The position numbers and the translations under genes are program-made. The notes beneath the pieces are model-generated. The model was not told the DNA's origin and did not search any database. It was given only the letters and a program-made list of their open reading frames with translations. Below, piece by piece: positions 61,151-64,000 of a stretch of 64,000 nt of DNA; positions within the stretch are counted from its first letter, which is position 1, and every line of letters starts with the position of its first letter. Where the stretch lies: contig NC_089493.1 of assembly GCF_036850765.1 (NCBI RefSeq), positions 166,281,640 to 166,345,639 of the forward strand, read 5' to 3'. This DNA comes from Saccopteryx bilineata. Taxonomy: Eukaryota; Chordata; Mammalia; Chiroptera; Emballonuridae.

Positions 61151-63027
61151 TATAGTAGGCTTAAAATCATAAGATGGTTGACAACTGAAATAAAACTCAA
61201 AGTGCAATATAACAAGTCAATGTTAGCCACTAGAGCTTAAGAGATAAAAGACTTTTTATCCAGAAAGATATATATTATTAATTATTATATGTATTTTAAA
61301 GACATTTGAGTGTTTTTGTAGTGTGAGGGAAAAGAGCAGGTAAAGTAGAAGATACTAAGGATGAGACAGGCAGAGAAAGAATGAAGATGAAGATGAAAAA
61401 TATGAAGGAGAATAGAACAGAGAATGATTTTAAAAGAGTGTAGTGTTGGCCTTAAAAGTGGGGACCATTTTTCTTTATAGGGAATGAAAATAGAGACTCT
61501 AAAGAAAATATTGATATAGGAAGAGAGTAATTGAGCTCATATTGATGACTTATCTCTTTGGATTAATCATCTGAAAACCAGTTGGTGGGAATGAGATTGG
61601 CAATTTAATACAAGAGGGAAAAGAATATTGAAGAATTTCTGTAGGGTTGAGGGAATAGTTAATTATACATTCACCTGAGGTCCATATTGAGGTAAAAGTG
61701 AGCAAACCTATAGAAAATAGTCATCATGGCTAAGTGATTATCTTATTCTGTGAAGCTTAATAGCAGGAGTGGAGAAAATGGATAGTTAAACAGTTTGTTG
61801 AAAGCTAAAGAAAATGTTAGCGGTGTAATAGTGTAAGTAGGAAGGGCATGTTTTAAATGATTGACTATGGAGTCTAGGTTAGGTGGAAAAGTAAATGAGA
61901 CAAGGTAAGTCTTGATAAACAAGATTAGAAAGAATCAAGAGAGTATTCCCATTATAATAGGAAAGCAATATTAATAAAAGTAATGGATCAGAAGAGGAAG
62001 ATGAAGATAAGAGAATACAAAATACTTTACTCATATTTCCAGAGTGAAGCAAAGACAGAGAAACGAACCCAACTATTTCCTGCAGAGTTGTGCATAGAAT
62101 AGGCAAGACAATTATTGGAGCTCTTTTATATCTTTCATAGCACTATTTCGTATGGAACTTTGGGGCCTAATAAAAGCAGTAATAGAAATAGATAAAAGTA
62201 AGATTCCCTTCCTCTCTTCCTTTTGTTAACATGGGTAAGCTTGTTGTTTCTTGGAAAATCAGTCAATTAAAACAATAGGTTTCTCCCCATGATGATATAA
62301 GAAGGAGAATGAAAGGGTAAGTTTAACATATGGAGAGTTATTTAAATTATTGATAGTAATTTGAATTCCATCAAATACATAGTTCTTGGCATGTTAGTTC
62401 TTGGCATGTTTTATACAGAGAGAACCCAGAACTTTAAAGCATTATTATATCTAAATTGGTCTAAATTATTGTGTTTATGCAGATGAACATTCACATATGA
62501 ACTCCTACACACATTCAAATACAAATATCTTATCCACATTTCACAGACATATATGGGGGAATTTATAAACCCATTACATTTATTTAAAATCTAGTTTATC
62601 ACTTACCATTATATTCCATGTTCAGCCATTTTATTATGTGATTGATTATGTTTCCATTCAGAGTCAATGGCTGTTGTGTGAGCAGGTCTCAAAAACTATT
62701 ACAGGAAAAGGATTTTCCTACCAAACCCCACAAAGCTTCACAGAAGAAGAGATTAATTTCCAAAAATGAATGTAGGGTATTCCCCCTCTTAAAATTCTGC
62801 ATGGAAGTTTTACACAATGGAAAAAATATATTTGTGGAAAAAAGGAATTCATCAACCAATTTTCAACTAACAGCCAATGCTGGAAACAATACAGTGATTT
62901 ACTGTTTCTGGAAAGAAGAACATTTAATCCTCAATTAAGTATCTGCAGTAAAATATGGAATAAAAGAGAAAAAACCTCTACATAAATGGAAAATATGAAG
63001 ACGGAATCATTTTACACTTACACATTC

Positions 63028-63052
63028 ATGCTCATGGTGTCGCTCTTCACTG
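63028..63052 (+). promoter_or_regulatory. PCDHA13 promoter CSE
   Basis: ATGCTCATGGTGTCGCTCTT, with the CGCT core intact, about 185 bp before the start. Confidence 0.88.
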
Positions 63053-63224
63053 AGAACATTTCCCGGAATAAAGTGCCTCCGCTTCTTCCTGCAGAAAATT
63101 TGGCATATAGTAAAACCTCTAGCGAATCCTCACACAATAGAAGGTCGTAAAATTGGATATTGAGACTCTGTGAGGTAAGGTATTTTATATACTGTAGATA
63201 TCTCTGAAGCCTTTTGAGTGTACC

Positions 63225-64000
63225 ATGCTGTTTTCCTGTCGAGAAAGCTCAGGAGCCCGACATCTGCTGCTCTCGCTTTTGTTCCTTTCGTCCTGGGAGA
63301 CAGGGAGCGGCCAGGTACACTACTCGGTCCCTGAGGAGGCCAAACACGGCACCTTCGTAGGGCGCATCACGCAGGACCTGGGGCTGGAGCTGGTGGAGCT
63401 GGTGCCACGCCAGTTCTGGGTGGCGTCCAAAGACCGCGGGGACCTTCTGGAGGTAAATCTGCAGAATGGCATTTTGTTTGTGAATTCTCGGATCGACCGC
63501 GAGGAGCTGTGCGGGCGGAGAGCGGAGTGCAGTATCCACCTGGAAGTGATCGTGGAGAGGCCGCTGCAGGTTTTCCATGTGGAGGTGGAGGTGAAGGACA
63601 TTAGCGACAATCTACCCATGTTCCCAGAAAACACGAAAAAAAAAAATCATTGCAGAATCTAGACCTCCGGAAACTCGGTTTCCACTAGATGCAGATATTG
63701 GAGTCAACTCGGCTTTGACCTATCGAATAGATCCCAACGATTATTTCGCGTTGGACACACAAGACAATCTTGGACAAGCGTCTTCGTTAACACTTGTGTT
63801 GAAAAAATCATTGGACAGAGAGGAAATTCAGGAACATAGGTTATTATTGACAGCCAACGATGGAGGTAAACCTGAGCTGACAGGCACAGTTCAACTGCTG
63901 ATCACAATTCTGGATGTGAATGCCAACCCCCCAGAATTTGACAAATTCATTTACAAGGTGAGAGTTTTAGAGAACGCATTTAATGGAGCATTAGTGTTAA
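63225..64000 (+). pseudogene. PCDHA13: protocadherin alpha-13 variable exon, 5' part, frameshifted
   Basis: The frame opens [16 protein letters not shown] with a normal signal peptide, RGD and CX5C in EC1, and runs to a TAG at 63660-63662. The break is a run of 11 A at 63633-63643. With one A fewer the reading would continue as a PCDHA13-like EC2 ([45 protein letters not shown]) to the window edge without another stop. Beyond the frameshift, EC2 lacks four residues (FPLDADIG for [12 protein letters not shown]). The EC1-EC2 linker reads DISDN and the EC2-EC3 linker DVNAN. I read this as a decaying gene. A homopolymer sequencing error is the main alternative for the frameshift alone. Confidence 0.85.

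Larger units (their letters stand above)
59597..63027. other. intergenic DNA before PCDHA13
   Basis: A MIR directly follows the pseudogene and another old repeat lies at 60718-61150. The remainder (59800-60700 and 61160-63027) is AT-rich. The 98-codon frame at 62642-62938 has no recognisable features. Confidence 0.75.

Noticed and set aside
62642..62938. 98-codon plus-strand frame
   Set aside because: Composition like the surrounding AT-rich DNA, with no domain or conserved neighbour.

Overview
The window is mammalian genomic DNA from the protocadherin alpha (PCDHA) gene cluster, plus strand throughout. Its SINEs are tRNA-derived with long GC-rich bodies of the kind I associate with horseshoe/leaf-nosed bats (Rhinolophidae/Hipposideridae), so I infer a bat. 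The PCDHA call rests on sequence; the bat call rests on repeat-family recognition.

Layout: seven intact variable first exons (start-codon to splice-donor 2069-4420, 8031-10421, 15567-17921, 25338-27734, 32699-35095, 39243-41627, 48483-50885), one wrecked exon (57691-59596), and the 5' part of a ninth (63225-end) that carries a frameshift. Each intact exon encodes a signal peptide, six cadherin (EC) repeats, one membrane helix and a short cytoplasmic tail, then ends in phase 0 at a GT donor. The shared constant exons they splice to lie outside the window. By recalled similarity to human proteins the exons at 2069, 32699, 48483 and 63225 are PCDHA2, PCDHA10, PCDHA11 and PCDHA13. The 8031 exon is PCDHA6-like and the 15567 exon PCDHA9-like. 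The 57691 pseudogene sits in the PCDHA12 position. The exons at 25338 and 39243 I cannot number.

About 130-310 bp before each coding start is a conserved promoter element (the CSE, core normally ATGATGTCGCT). About 640-700 bp downstream of it, inside the EC2 coding sequence, is a second CTCF-like motif (CCNCTAGAGGGCGC type). This pair matches the promoter and exonic CTCF sites known to drive promoter choice in this cluster. The 39243 promoter has CGTT in place of the CGCT core. The 63225 exon has lost 12 bp that cover the exonic motif core.

The intergenic DNA is AT-rich and full of mobile elements. One LINE-1-mediated insertion (18873-23124, 15-bp target duplication) contains an open L1 ORF2 fragment, about 1.9 kb of unidentified sequence and a second L1 3' end. 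There are short L1 tails, more than 20 SINEs, two MIRs, a SPIN-like hAT element with a perfect 8-bp duplication, and another hAT element nested in a SINE. A 2.4-kb DNA transposon with inverted repeats (53693-56115) carries a decayed zinc-finger-containing protein gene. A GC-rich probable retrocopy lies just upstream of the PCDHA10 promoter.

The genes act as a set: each neuron chooses few alpha promoters, and the chosen first exon is spliced to common exons, giving cell-surface identity labels. Gene conversion has made EC5 almost identical in all exons, while EC2-EC3 stay diverse, except that the 8031 and 25338 exons share a nearly identical EC3.
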